NCBI RefSeq assembly: GCF_009917485.1
Contig: NZ_QZDT01000014.1
Location: forward strand, 1-64,000
From: Parablautia muri
Lineage (GTDB): Bacteria; Bacillota; Clostridia; Lachnospirales; Lachnospiraceae
Direction: 5' to 3'
Length of the DNA: 64,000 bases
The position numbers and the translations under genes were made by a program. Below the pieces are notes generated by a model. That model was not told the DNA's origin. It ran no database searches and was given only the letters and a program-made list of their open reading frames with translations. Position 1 is the first letter of the stretch. Each line of letters starts with the position of its first letter. This document shows positions 32,194 to 41,513 of this stretch, piece by piece.

Positions 32194-34977
32194 TTATTTT
32201 TTAGATGCAAATTTAAGTTTAATAGACTGCTTTATCATATTGGGGAGCACATATTTCAGCTTATCCTCGGATTTCACCATCTCAGAGCAGCCTGGATGTT
32301 CTCTGTACAGACTTATGGCGTCAAAAACACATTTCGTGGTACAAACACCGCAGCCGATACATTTGTTTTCATCCACCACAGACGCTCCACACCCAAGGCA
32401 TCTTGCGGTTTCCGCCTTCACCTGCTCCTCCGATAAGGTATTGGACAAATCCCGGAAGGATGCCGCCATAGCCTCCTGGGCACGCTCCGGTCTTTGCCGG
32501 TCAGTGTTATCATAATTTGCAACAAGAATATCCTCCTTGTCAAGCTCCGTAAAGTCCCTTCTGTTTCTGCCGATGGTAAGGGTACAGTGTTCATGCACGA
32601 AGCGGTGAAGGGAAATTGCGCCCTCCCGCCCTGCCGCTATGGCATCTATGGCAAATTTAGGCCCGGTGTACACATCGCCGCCCACGAAAATATCCGGCTC
32701 GGCGGTCTGGTATGTAAGTTTGTTGGCAATGGCTCCGCCGTTTGGACGAAGCTCCACCTTCGTTTCTTTCAGCAAATCTCCCCACAGGACTATCTGGCCC
32801 ACACTGAAAATCACCGTTGAACAGGAAACCTGCATGGTTTCGTTTTCATCATAAACCGGTGCAAACCTGTGGTTTTCATCATAAACCCTGGTGCATTTTT
32901 TGAATACCACGCCCACTGCCCTGCCATTTTCGGTAAGGATTTCCTTGGGTCCCCAGCCATTGTTGATGGTAATATGCTCCTCACTTGCCTCCAAAATTTC
33001 TTCTCTGCTTGCAGGCATTTCATCCCTGCTTTCCAGGCAGAACATGGACACTTTCCCATTTCCACAGCGGGTACTGGTTCTGGCTGCATCTATGGCAACA
33101 TTGCCCCCGCCAATCACCACCACATCTCCGCCTAGCTCAAAGGCTTCCTTATCCTTTACTTCCTTCAAAAATTCCACTGCCGTGTAGACACCTGCCGCGT
33201 CTTCGCCGGGAATGCCGGCCTTTCTGCCTCCCTGACAGCCGATAGCCACATAGAATCCTTTGTAGCCCTGCTCCCGAAGCTCTGGTATGGTCACATCCTT
33301 TCCTACCTCCACACCGCATTTTATCTCAACGCCCATAGCCTGTATGACATCAATCTCCTCCTGAATCAAATCCTGCTCTAATTTATAGGAAGGAACTCCA
33401 TAGGCTAACATACCGCCCGGGCGTGCATTCTTTTCAAAAATAGTAGGCTTATAGCCTTTATCCGCCAGATAATAAGCACAGGAAAGACCTGCCGGCCCGG
33501 CGCCGATAATCGCTATCTTCTCATCAAAACCGCCTCTTAAGGAAGGCACCGTAGGCTTGGGAATATACCTTGTCTTTGCCTTCAAATCCTGCTCCGCCAC
33601 AAACCGCTTTACCGCGTCAATGGCAACTGCTTCATCTATTGTTGCCCTGGTGCAGGCATCCTCACAGCGGCGGTTACAGATTCGACCGCAGATTGCCGGC
33701 AAGGGATTATCTTTTTTAATCAGCGCAAGGGCCTCCTGATAACGTCCTTCCTTTGCCAGCTGCAAATATCCCTGAATCGCTATATGGGCGGGACAGGCCG
33801 TCTTGCAGGGCGCGGTTCCTGTGTCATAACAGTTGATCCGGTTCACGTCCCTGTAATTGTGGGTCCACATGTGTTCTCCCCACTTTTGCTCCGTTGGCAG
33901 CGGCATCTTGGGATACGTCACCTCATTGCCGTCTTTTTTACAAAGCTTTTGTCCAAGCTTTACGGCCCCTGCCGGGCAGAACTCCACACACTTGCCGCAG
34001 GCAACGCATTTGGATTTATCCACCCTTGCCACATAAGCGGAACGTGACATATTGGGCGTATTAAAAAGCTGGGAGGTGCGCAGCGCATAGCACACATTCA
34101 CGTTGCAGTTGCAGATGGCAAAAATTTTGTTGGCACCGTCAATATTGGTGATCTGATGCACAAAGCCGTTGTCCTCCGCCTGTCTGAAAATATCCAGCGC
34201 TTCTTCTCTGCTTATGTAACGGCCGTCCTTCTGGGTCTCCACCACATAGTCCGCCATATCCCCCACCGCAATGCACCAGCCTTCCGGGTCATCCCCGCAG
34301 CCTTCGTCATGGGTAAGCCTTGATCGGCGGCAGGAACAGGGACTTGCCGCATACTTGCCCTCATATTTGGAAAGCCAATACGAAATGTGCTCTAAATCAA
34401 TGGACTCGCTTTCCATTTCAATTGCTTTTTCCACCGGAATAACATGCATGCCAATGCCGTTTCCGCCCTCCCCCACAAAAGGGGTCACGTGTTCAAGAGG
34501 CAGCCTTGACATATGCTCGAAAAACAGACTCACCTCCGGGTGTTCGGCAACCACCTGACTGTTCATATTAAAAAATTCCCCGCATCCGGGTACAAACATG
34601 GGCAGCACATATTGTTTTTCATGCTTTGGATTTTCCCAGTTGTATTCCAAAATACCCTTGACGGACATCTGCATCAGCTTAGGCTCTAATTCTTCTTTCG
34701 AAATTCCCGTAAGCTTCACCATCTCCTCTAAGGTCTTTGGCTTTCGCACTCCCATCTTTAAGGCAATCTCCGCCTCCTCGTCCGTCAGCACTCCCGCAAG
34801 CCCCCAGTATTCCGGGTCGTCCCGGGTAATCTTCTTGATGCCCAGCTTCTGGGGGATCCTGTCCGTTATCATTTTCCCCAGCTTTAAAATGCTTTCCCTT
34901 GCAGGCTGACTGTTGTCCGCCTGATGCTCCGGATAGACATAATCCGGATACAATTCTTTGTCTAATTTTTTCTCCAT
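32194..34977 (-). CDS. Iron-sulfur flavoprotein oxidoreductase (GltD-like, multi-domain)
   Basis: 927 residues; GGAGG is 6 bases from the ATG. The N-terminal 300 residues have clustered cysteines (SPCSCRRSRL, GCGDDPEGWC, CNCNVNVC). Next comes a ferredoxin motif CVACGKCVEFC, then a GltD-like cysteine region (CKTACPAHIAIQGYL, CGRICNRRCEDAC). An FAD site IAIIGAGPAGLSCAYYLAD and an NAD(P)H site VVVIGGGNVAIDAARTS follow. A C-terminal ferredoxin pair (CIGCGVCTTKCVFDAI) closes the protein. It probably moves electrons between NAD(P)H and an unknown partner. Its place between hypB and hypA is unusual. Confidence 0.85.
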   Translation of the reverse strand: MEKKLDKELYPDYVYPEHQADNSQPARESILKLGKMITDRIPQKLGIKKITRDDPEYWGLAGVLTDEEAEIALKMGVRKPKTLEEMVKLTGISKEELEPKLMQMSVKGILEYNWENPKHEKQYVLPMFVPGCGEFFNMNSQVVAEHPEVSLFFEHMSRLPLEHVTPFVGEGGNGIGMHVIPVEKAIEMESESIDLEHISYWLSKYEGKYAASPCSCRRSRLTHDEGCGDDPEGWCIAVGDMADYVVETQKDGRYISREEALDIFRQAEDNGFVHQITNIDGANKIFAICNCNVNVCYALRTSQLFNTPNMSRSAYVARVDKSKCVACGKCVEFCPAGAVKLGQKLCKKDGNEVTYPKMPLPTEQKWGEHMWTHNYRDVNRINCYDTGTAPCKTACPAHIAIQGYLQLAKEGRYQEALALIKKDNPLPAICGRICNRRCEDACTRATIDEAVAIDAVKRFVAEQDLKAKTRYIPKPTVPSLRGGFDEKIAIIGAGPAGLSCAYYLADKGYKPTIFEKNARPGGMLAYGVPSYKLEQDLIQEEIDVIQAMGVEIKCGVEVGKDVTIPELREQGYKGFYVAIGCQGGRKAGIPGEDAAGVYTAVEFLKEVKDKEAFELGGDVVVIGGGNVAIDAARTSTRCGNGKVSMFCLESRDEMPASREEILEASEEHITINNGWGPKEILTENGRAVGVVFKKCTRVYDENHRFAPVYDENETMQVSCSTVIFSVGQIVLWGDLLKETKVELRPNGGAIANKLTYQTAEPDIFVGGDVYTGPKFAIDAIAAGREGAISLHRFVHEHCTLTIGRNRRDFTELDKEDILVANYDNTDRQRPERAQEAMAASFRDLSNTLSEEQVKAETARCLGCGASVVDENKCIGCGVCTTKCVFDAISLYREHPGCSEMVKSEDKLKYVLPNMIKQSIKLKFASKK

Positions 34978-34986
34978 ACTATACCT

Positions 34987-35050
34987 CCTGCATACGGCAA
35001 GATATGCCTGCCATACTGCATTAATAAATTACTTGGAAGTTTACTTCCAG
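34987..35050. repeat. Dispersed leader repeat, family 3, copy 2
   Basis: CATACGGCAAGATATGCCTG and TTGGAAGTTTACTTCCAG repeat the two-hairpin layout seen upstream of merR (24776-24861), again just ahead of a ribosome site on the minus strand. Confidence 0.5.
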
Positions 35051-35169
35051 ACCAATCCCCTCCGTGTGTCATGTGCTTTGCCTCTTTCCACATAATATAC
35101 TGCAAACCTGTTTGCCATACCTCGTTTATTATCTCCCAAAACAGCAGACAAAGCCTTGTCATATCAATC

Positions 35170-35844
35170 TTATGTTTCCTTCACCCAAATTTCCCTCTGC
35201 TTAAGAAGCCAGTCTGCCCATTTATCTATCCCCTCGCCGTTTTTCGCGCAGATAGGAATTACTTTTGCCTCGGGATTTCTCTTATGGATATACTCTGTAC
35301 ACTTTTCCATATCAAAATCAAAGTAAGGCAGCACATCAATTTTGTTGATCAATACCACATCACAAACCGAAAACATCAGCGGATACTTAAGAGGTTTATC
35401 ATCCCCCTCCGGCACAGACAAAATCATTGCATTTTTGGCCGCTCCCGTATCAAACTCCGCAGGACATACCAGATTCCCCACATTTTCAAGAATCGCAAGC
35501 TCCACATCCCCGGTTTCCAGCCCTTCTAATCCCTGTCTGGTCATAGCCGCATCCAGATGGCACATTCCGCCCGTATGCAGCTGAATCACCTTTGCCCCCG
35601 ACCGGGCTATGGTTCTTGCATCCACATCCGAATCTATATCCGCCTCCATCACGCCGATTTTGACCTTTCCGCCGATGGCCTCAATGGTCCGCATTAAAGT
35701 GGTGGTCTTGCCTGAACCGGGAGATGACATAATGTTTAAAAGGAACACTCCCTTTTCCTTAAGTTCCCTGCGCAGCCCTTGGGCCTGCCTGTCGTTGTCC
35801 GCAAAGACACTCTGCTTAATTTCCAAAATTCTTACATCCGCCAT
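35170..35844 (-). CDS. hypB: Hydrogenase nickel incorporation GTPase HypB
   Basis: 224 residues from the ATG at 35844 (GAGGTG upstream). Walker A is SSPGSGKTT, and the dimer-interface metal site is HTGGMCHLDAAM. GDVELAILENVGNLVCPAEF is the Walker B to switch region and VLINKIDVL the NKxD guanine motif. The histidine-rich nickel store and N-terminal CXXCGC site of some HypBs are missing. GTP hydrolysis drives nickel insertion with HypA. It heads the cluster hypB, oxidoreductase, hypA, DUF5692. Confidence 0.95.
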   Translation of the reverse strand: MADVRILEIKQSVFADNDRQAQGLRRELKEKGVFLLNIMSSPGSGKTTTLMRTIEAIGGKVKIGVMEADIDSDVDARTIARSGAKVIQLHTGGMCHLDAAMTRQGLEGLETGDVELAILENVGNLVCPAEFDTGAAKNAMILSVPEGDDKPLKYPLMFSVCDVVLINKIDVLPYFDFDMEKCTEYIHKRNPEAKVIPICAKNGEGIDKWADWLLKQREIWVKET

Positions 35845-36240
35845 ATAGCACCTCGTTCGTTTGATTCCTGCAAGCAATCAACAGCGCAGCGCCTGATTGG
35901 ATTGCCCTGAGATTTTTGGCCCATATTATGTTTCTTGGTCAAATGCTCTTTTTTGTCGAAATATTTATTATATTTTATCATATTTTTCCCTTAATGGGTA
36001 GCCCTGTGTCATACATTTAATGCTTTGTGGGTAACAGTTCAGCCCAGGGCTTTGCGCTTGCCTGTCTCTCGTCAAGAAATTTATTGACATAAAAATAGAA
36101 TCATGGTAAGTTTTTAAAAATTAAGAAGAACATAGAAATGCGGAACTTACGTTTCACAATGTGCTATATGTACATGTATTACAGACGTACTTATAAGGAA
36201 TTGTGTTTCAATTAAATGTACAGTTACGCAGGTAGGCAGG
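35845..36240. other. Intergenic region between divergent hypB and GNAT
   Basis: 396 bases without a gene. It contains an AGCCCTG...CAGGGCT inverted pair (around 36000-36050) that encloses GTAACAGTTCAGCC. The reverse complement of that motif occurs at about 61599-61612. The rest is AT-rich; I see no clear riboswitch. Confidence 0.4.
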
Positions 36241-36720
36241 ATGTATATGGACGTAAGATTATCAAGGGCTAATATTGGCGATGCAAAAGAATTACACGCC
36301 ATGCAGGTAAAAGCATTCAAAGAATTATTAGAAAAATATCAGGATTTTGACACAAGTCCCGCAAATGAAAGTATCGAAAAAGTAGAAGCACGTTTGAAAC
36401 AAGATTTTACATTTTATTATTTTATCTGCATCGGTCAGCAAAAGGTGGGCGCTATTCGTATTGTTGACAAAATGGAAACCGGAAAAAACAAGAGAATTTC
36501 GCCTGTCTTTATCTTGCCGGAGTTTCAGGGAAAAGGCATTGCACAGAAAGCAATCCGGTTATGTGAAGAAATGCATGGAAAGGAAAACTGGGAATTGGAC
36601 ACAATTTTACAGGAACAAAGAAACTGCCATTTATATGAAAAAATGGGATATCGACAGACTGGCAAAACAGAAATCATTAACGAAAGACTTACTTTAACAT
36701 TTTATGAAAAAAGGGAGTAA
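36241..36720 (+). CDS. GNAT family N-acetyltransferase
   Basis: 159 residues. An acetyl-CoA loop FQGKGIAQKAI follows the strand RISPVFILPEF, and the end NCHLYEKMGYRQTGKTEIIN is the usual GNAT close. Upstream AGGCAGGA serves the ATG at 36241 or the one two codons later. It stands alone on the plus strand, facing the HTH-methyltransferase gene. The substrate is unknown. Confidence 0.88.
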   Translation: MYMDVRLSRANIGDAKELHAMQVKAFKELLEKYQDFDTSPANESIEKVEARLKQDFTFYYFICIGQQKVGAIRIVDKMETGKNKRISPVFILPEFQGKGIAQKAIRLCEEMHGKENWELDTILQEQRNCHLYEKMGYRQTGKTEIINERLTLTFYEKRE

Positions 36721-36800
36721 GACGGAATATGAATGTAAGGCGGAAAGGTAAACAGGAACGGAGCAGTGAATTGGCCAAAATTGCTCTGTTGCGGGTAGCG

Positions 36801-37610
36801 TTATTTTACTCTTTCCGCAATCATAATATCCATACAATGCTGATGTGGGATTCCACCGCTATTGCAGTCAAAAATAATTTCTTCTGTCTTATGCAATTTC
36901 CAATCATAATAGAGCATAAAAAGTTCTCCGGAATTCCATCGAAACCAATTTGCATCTTTATCCGGCGGCTCTGACACGAAGGGTTTCTCTACAAATACAT
37001 TGATTGCGTGTATGCCGTTTTTATTTGTGCATTCCTTCAGGTTTGCCGTAATTTCCTTTCGGATTTCCGGCTTGATCATATGAAATACTCCGCTGCTAAA
37101 AATAATGTCATAGTATTTTGTTGCACGAAAATCAGTGATATCCGCTTTAAAAAAGTCTACATGGGTATTCCATTTTTCGGCAAGCTTTTTCCCCTTTTCT
37201 ATTCCGGCTTCGGACAAATCAAAGGCCGTTACAATATAGCCGTTTCGGGCAAGAAAGACAGCGTCTTTCCCCTCGCCACAGCCAATATCCAACACTTTTA
37301 ACGGTTTGATTGGTGGTCGCAATTTCATTATTTCATAGCATAAGTTGTTAGGGGTTATCCCCCAATAATAATCCGCTGTGTCATATCGTTTATCATAATC
37401 GGAAACCATAAAAGGCTTATATCCCAAAAGAGAATCAATACTTGTGTCCAACACACTTGCAATCATAGGAAGCATTTCCATTTCCGGATAATTCGTTCCA
37501 TTTTCCCATTTTGACACTGCCTGAAAAGAAACATTTAGTTTATCCGCCAAAGTTTGTTGCGTATAGCCTAAAGCCTTTCTTTTATTCATAATCACCGTTC
37601 CAATCTTCAT
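36801..37610 (-). CDS. XRE-type HTH regulator fused to a TehB-like SAM methyltransferase
   Basis: 269 residues from the ATG at 37610, which has GGAGG 6 bases ahead; the frame is open to 37685 but that stretch is a dispersed repeat. Residues 1-60 are a Cro/C1 HTH (YTQQTLADKLNVSFQAVSKW). The methyltransferase has VLDIGCGEGKDAVFLARNGY, DLSEAG and FSSGVFHMI, close to TehB-like enzymes. The layout mirrors the gene at 17295-18449. The fusion suggests an enzyme that controls its own expression or senses SAM or substrate. Confidence 0.88.
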   Translation of the reverse strand: MKIGTVIMNKRKALGYTQQTLADKLNVSFQAVSKWENGTNYPEMEMLPMIASVLDTSIDSLLGYKPFMVSDYDKRYDTADYYWGITPNNLCYEIMKLRPPIKPLKVLDIGCGEGKDAVFLARNGYIVTAFDLSEAGIEKGKKLAEKWNTHVDFFKADITDFRATKYYDIIFSSGVFHMIKPEIRKEITANLKECTNKNGIHAINVFVEKPFVSEPPDKDANWFRWNSGELFMLYYDWKLHKTEEIIFDCNSGGIPHQHCMDIMIAERVK

Positions 37611-37620
37611 ATAAATCCTC

Positions 37621-37690
37621 CATGCTTCCAGTTCCTTCAAATTTGGCGCCAGCACAAATTTGTCTGTGAAAAATTTATTTTTCACAGTAG
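37621..37690. repeat. Dispersed leader repeat, family 1, copy B
   Basis: CATGCTTCC, CAAATTTG, spacer, CAAATTTG, then hairpin CTGTGAAAAAT / TTTTCACAG (37664-37688). It directly abuts the ribosome binding site of the HTH-methyltransferase gene. Confidence 0.6.
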
Positions 37691-37704
37691 CGTCTTTGTA
37701 ACTT

Positions 37705-38244
37705 TTACTTTCCCTGCTCCGTTACATGCTGTAAAAATTCTTCTGTCTTTGACCAATATTTAACGCCCCAGTTTTCAAAATTCCATTCCTCCATATAGGC
37801 ATTGCATTCATAGTCAATGTAGTACAAATCCTTTTTTTGCATCACGAAATTTGTGGGAAAATAATCAATATTTATATTGGCCGGATAAAGCATTTCGCAC
37901 ATCTTTCTTACTTGGTCAATGCATTCCTCTATGGGTTCATCCTGCAAAATCATTTCGTAAACTGTTTTTCCATCTATATATTCCTTTATGATCCGTTCTG
38001 CTTTTGAATCGAAGTCAATCAGCTTCGGCAATCGTATGCCAATCTCTTTTAACCGCCTGTAATCCCGCAGCTCCGCCTCCATCTTGTCGCCAAACTGATA
38101 ATAATCACAGGATTCATGATGTATCTGCTTTGCCACAACGAATTTTTCCTTATCCCTGGCAAGATAGGAATATCCGCCTTTTCCTTTGCCCAGCAGCTTT
38201 ATGATATCATACGCTTTCTCATTGACAGTCAGTCGTTGTTTCAT
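37705..38244 (-). CDS. Small protein-kinase-like protein
   Basis: 179 residues with a compact kinase fold: glycine loop LLGKGKGGYSYLA, lysine in FVVAKQIH, a catalytic-loop equivalent NINIDYFPTNFV and a metal-binding IDYE replacing DFG. The catalytic aspartate follows NIN rather than the usual H-R, so it is closer to Bud32/aminoglycoside-type kinases. It overlaps the end of the lacI-type gene by 4 bases. The substrate is unknown and could be a small molecule or a protein. Confidence 0.7.
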   Translation of the reverse strand: MKQRLTVNEKAYDIIKLLGKGKGGYSYLARDKEKFVVAKQIHHESCDYYQFGDKMEAELRDYRRLKEIGIRLPKLIDFDSKAERIIKEYIDGKTVYEMILQDEPIEECIDQVRKMCEMLYPANINIDYFPTNFVMQKKDLYYIDYECNAYMEEWNFENWGVKYWSKTEEFLQHVTEQGK

Positions 38245-39260
38245 TGTGTCTCCTCATTTAAATTCTTTACACTCTTACGCTCCACAAGAAAAACTGGCAA
38301 TTTTACAGTCCTGTCTTCCTCTATTCCCATTTTCAGGTTTTGCAAAATTGAAACGGCTTTTTCAGCCCTCACCCTTGGGTTTTGCCTTACAGTTGTCAGG
38401 GATGGCGAGCAATAATTGCATAATGCGCTGTCATCAAATCCCACTATGGAAATCTCTCCGGGCACGCTGATTCCTTTTTCCTGGAAATAATGAATCAATT
38501 CAACTGCATATAAATCAGACACCGCAAAAACTGCAGTATACTCTAAAATCTCCCTTTCCTTTTCCTGATAAAAACCTATCCTCTCCTTTTCCTGCACGGG
38601 AATTTGCAAAAAGTCCACCGCATCTTCTCCCATAGCGGCCACACATCCCTTTATCCTCTCAAAATCCATACAGATAAAATTATCTGAAAGGCAAGGGACC
38701 CTTTTATGCCCCATGTTTTTTAGATATCTTCCCACCTGATAGCCGCCGTCATAGTGGTCTATGGTCAGATTGCAGATTCCTCCGGTTTCCTGAAAGTACC
38801 CGTCATACACCACAAAGGGTATATGCATGGATTCCCGCAGTTTTTTGTAATCCTGCTCGCAAAATCCAAGAAGCACCAGCCCTTCCATGTTCCACATAGA
38901 GGCAAACCTGACGATTTCATCCCATGCTGTTGTCACTTTTACCATCATAAAATAGTCGGCCCAGTTCAACTCTTTGGACAAAGCATTTATGGATGCCGAC
39001 ACAAACCCATCCTCCAAAACATGCCCTTCATACTTTTCATGGTCTTTTACCGCCACGCCAATGATACCGGAATTATTCTGCGCCAGCAAAATACCGGCCA
39101 TGCTTGGAATATAGCCTCTCTTTTCTATCAGCTCCTGCACCCGCTTAACCGTTTCATCAGAAACTTTCTTTGTTTTGCCGTGAATCACGTTGGATACGGT
39201 TGCCGTGCTGAGGCCTAATTCCTCCGCCATATCTACGATTCTGACTCTCTCCTTTTCCAT
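38241..39260 (-). CDS. LacI family transcriptional regulator
   Basis: 339 residues. The N-terminal HTH with hinge is IVDMAEELGLSTATVSNVIH, KTKKVSDETVKRVQELIEKR. A periplasmic-binding-like effector domain follows, with GIIGVAVKDHEKYEG and ISIVGFDDSALCNYCSPSLT. The effector is likely a sugar or sugar derivative. The 4-base overlap with the kinase-like gene means both are made from one message. No sugar utilisation operon is directly adjacent. Confidence 0.93.
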   Translation of the reverse strand: MEKERVRIVDMAEELGLSTATVSNVIHGKTKKVSDETVKRVQELIEKRGYIPSMAGILLAQNNSGIIGVAVKDHEKYEGHVLEDGFVSASINALSKELNWADYFMMVKVTTAWDEIVRFASMWNMEGLVLLGFCEQDYKKLRESMHIPFVVYDGYFQETGGICNLTIDHYDGGYQVGRYLKNMGHKRVPCLSDNFICMDFERIKGCVAAMGEDAVDFLQIPVQEKERIGFYQEKEREILEYTAVFAVSDLYAVELIHYFQEKGISVPGEISIVGFDDSALCNYCSPSLTTVRQNPRVRAEKAVSILQNLKMGIEEDRTVKLPVFLVERKSVKNLNEETQ

Positions 39261-39465
39261 AACCGTCTGCTTTCTTTTTCCTTTTCATTCCATCCATATC
39301 CCCGCCGCATATGACAGGACGGCAAGCTTGAAACATACTAAGTTTTACAATATCAGTATAATAAAGCTATACTCAGTTTTCAAAGGTTAAACGCATAACC
39401 CTGCACAAAAAATCAATCCTGTTTTTGTATAAATTACTATTTCCCACATGGAGCGGCATAATGCT

Positions 39466-40335
39466 TCATTCCTTTTGTTTCTTTCCTAAATTCATACACG
39501 CAAGCCCCATAAACACCACTCCTGTAACCAATAAAATACATACGCTTATCAGTGGCGTGACCTTAACATCCCCAAAATAATATGTCACTCCAAAAAACTC
39601 ACAAATCCCTTCCACAACCTGCCCCGGCATTTCTGAAAATACGTCCTCCATGAGGGTTTCCATCATAAGCTGGCGCAGCAGCACCGCACCGTGGGATATA
39701 GGAAAGCACTTGATAATCCACTGGACGATTGGAGGATACATGCCAATGGGCAGATAAATGCCCATTGCAAAACCAAGCAAAGTTCCAATTATACTTGATG
39801 CGGAACTGTATGCCTGCTGACTTTTAAAGATTGATACAAGGAAAGACATCATGCTGGTAGATGCAAAATTCACCAAAAATATCACGCCAAAAATCTTTGG
39901 AAGTTTTACAGCGGCAATAACAGCCCCTCCATTCAGCAGAATATATCCTTGCGCCAGTACAAATGTAACCGCTGACATAAAAACGCTTACTGCAAAAGCA
40001 CTGATGATATATCCGCCTGTCAATGCGCTGTTTTTTACCGGCGAAACATAGAAATCCTTTATGATTCTCCTTGCTTTATCCTCTATGATTATCCCAAGCA
40101 CGCCATGTGATACGGTAACGCTTACTTCCGCCACAATTCCCGCCATTACCCAGTTATCCATAATTTCATTTGCACTTTTAACCGCTATGCCGTTTTCCAC
40201 AATATTTTCTGCATATACATTGCCAAGAAACAGAACATATAAACCAAATGTTATCAATACCGCAAAGATTGAAAAAAATACTGCGCCCTTATCCCGAAAA
40301 TAAAGTTTTAAATTTCTGATGGCAAATGCCCTCAT
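39466..40335 (-). CDS. ABC-2 type transporter permease
   Basis: 289 residues with six hydrophobic helices and an extended N-terminal loop, as in ABC-2 exporters. The central FYVSPVKNSALTGGYIISAF matches the conserved intracellular coupling segment. The start overlaps the ATPase stop by 4 bases. The pair forms a drug, lipid or peptide exporter of the DrrAB type; the cargo is unknown. Confidence 0.9.
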   Translation of the reverse strand: MRAFAIRNLKLYFRDKGAVFFSIFAVLITFGLYVLFLGNVYAENIVENGIAVKSANEIMDNWVMAGIVAEVSVTVSHGVLGIIIEDKARRIIKDFYVSPVKNSALTGGYIISAFAVSVFMSAVTFVLAQGYILLNGGAVIAAVKLPKIFGVIFLVNFASTSMMSFLVSIFKSQQAYSSASSIIGTLLGFAMGIYLPIGMYPPIVQWIIKCFPISHGAVLLRQLMMETLMEDVFSEMPGQVVEGICEFFGVTYYFGDVKVTPLISVCILLVTGVVFMGLACMNLGKKQKE

Positions 40336-41246
40336 TCCCGTATCTCCTTTCCCGTGATGTTTAAGAAAACATCATCCATTGAACCCTTTTCTACCGTATA
40401 ATCCGAAATATAGTTCTGCATTTCCTGCAGGATAGGTATAAATTCCTTTGTTGTCCTGCCTGCTATTTCTATGTAATCCGCAATCTCGCGAAATAAGATT
40501 TTCTTATCCTTAAGAAACTCTACCGCCTGTTCCCGATCAATGCATTTTATTTTCAAACGGTCATTGGTGTATGATTCTTTCAGTGAAAACGGCGTTCCCT
40601 TTGCTACAATTACTCCATCATCAATCACTACCACATAATCCGCATTTTCCGCTTCTTCCATATAGTGTGTTGTAAGAAATACCGTCATCCCCTCCTGTTC
40701 CTGCAAACCTTTTATCGTATTCCAGATACTCCATCTTGTCTGTGGGTCAAGCCCTGTTGTAGGTTCGTCCAAAAATAATATTTTAGGCGTATGCAGCAAA
40801 GCCCTTGCAATATCGCACCTTCTTCTCTGGCCTCCCGATAATTTCCCATACGGACGGTCTAAAAAATCCTCCATATCACTCCACTTTGCCGCTTGTTTCA
40901 CTGCATTTGTCAGTTTTCTTCCCTTTAAACCATACAATCCGCCCCGCAATGTTAAGTTCTCCCGGACTGTGAGCAAATCATCCAACAGGTTTTCCTGAAA
41001 CACGGTCCCAATATCCCATCGTATTTTATCATCTTCCCTGCCTAGCAAATGTCCGTTTACTACAACCGTCCCGCCATCTGGCTGCAAAAAAGTACAGATT
41101 GTGTTGATGGTGGTAGATTTTCCCGCGCCGTTCGGACCAAGAAAAGCAAACAATCCGCCTTGCTCCACAAAAAAACTGACATCTTTTACCGCCTGCACAT
41201 CCTTATAAAATTTCCTCAGATGTGAAACCTCAATCACTTTTTCCAA
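40332..41246 (-). CDS. ABC transporter ATP-binding protein (DrrA-like)
   Basis: 304 residues: Walker A LGPNGAGKST, signature LSGGQRRRC, Walker B ILFLDEPTTGLD and switch histidine TTHYMEEAE. The roughly 80-residue C-terminal extension (SMDDVFLNITG) is typical of DrrA/CcmA-type exporters. It is coupled to the permease gene downstream. No regulator is linked closely enough to assign control. Confidence 0.95.
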   Translation of the reverse strand: MEKVIEVSHLRKFYKDVQAVKDVSFFVEQGGLFAFLGPNGAGKSTTINTICTFLQPDGGTVVVNGHLLGREDDKIRWDIGTVFQENLLDDLLTVRENLTLRGGLYGLKGRKLTNAVKQAAKWSDMEDFLDRPYGKLSGGQRRRCDIARALLHTPKILFLDEPTTGLDPQTRWSIWNTIKGLQEQEGMTVFLTTHYMEEAENADYVVVIDDGVIVAKGTPFSLKESYTNDRLKIKCIDREQAVEFLKDKKILFREIADYIEIAGRTTKEFIPILQEMQNYISDYTVEKGSMDDVFLNITGKEIRE

Positions 41247-41426
41247 AATATTGCCTCGCTTTCTATCAAACTGTTTTCAATCCCTGTCTGTCGCATAAAA
41301 ATTTTGATAAAGCCTACTTCACTGCACACATAGGCTTTGGCGTTATGTTTTGATACATTCTTTTTCATATCATTGTTACATATCATCGACTGATTGTAAA
41401 TCTCTACAACGATAAAATGCTAAAAT

Positions 41427-41454
41427 CCAGGAACCTGTTTCAATGGTTCCTGAC
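41427..41454 (-). terminator. Terminator after the DUF3783 gene
   Basis: CAGGAACC and GGTTCCTG form a perfect 8-bp stem with a 9-base loop, followed on the minus strand by GATTTTAGCATTTT. Confidence 0.65.
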
Positions 41455-41513
41455 TCCCAATTAAGACACAATTACATTATGCTGCCTGTCCTATTTTCTT
41501 GCGTCTTTTCTAA

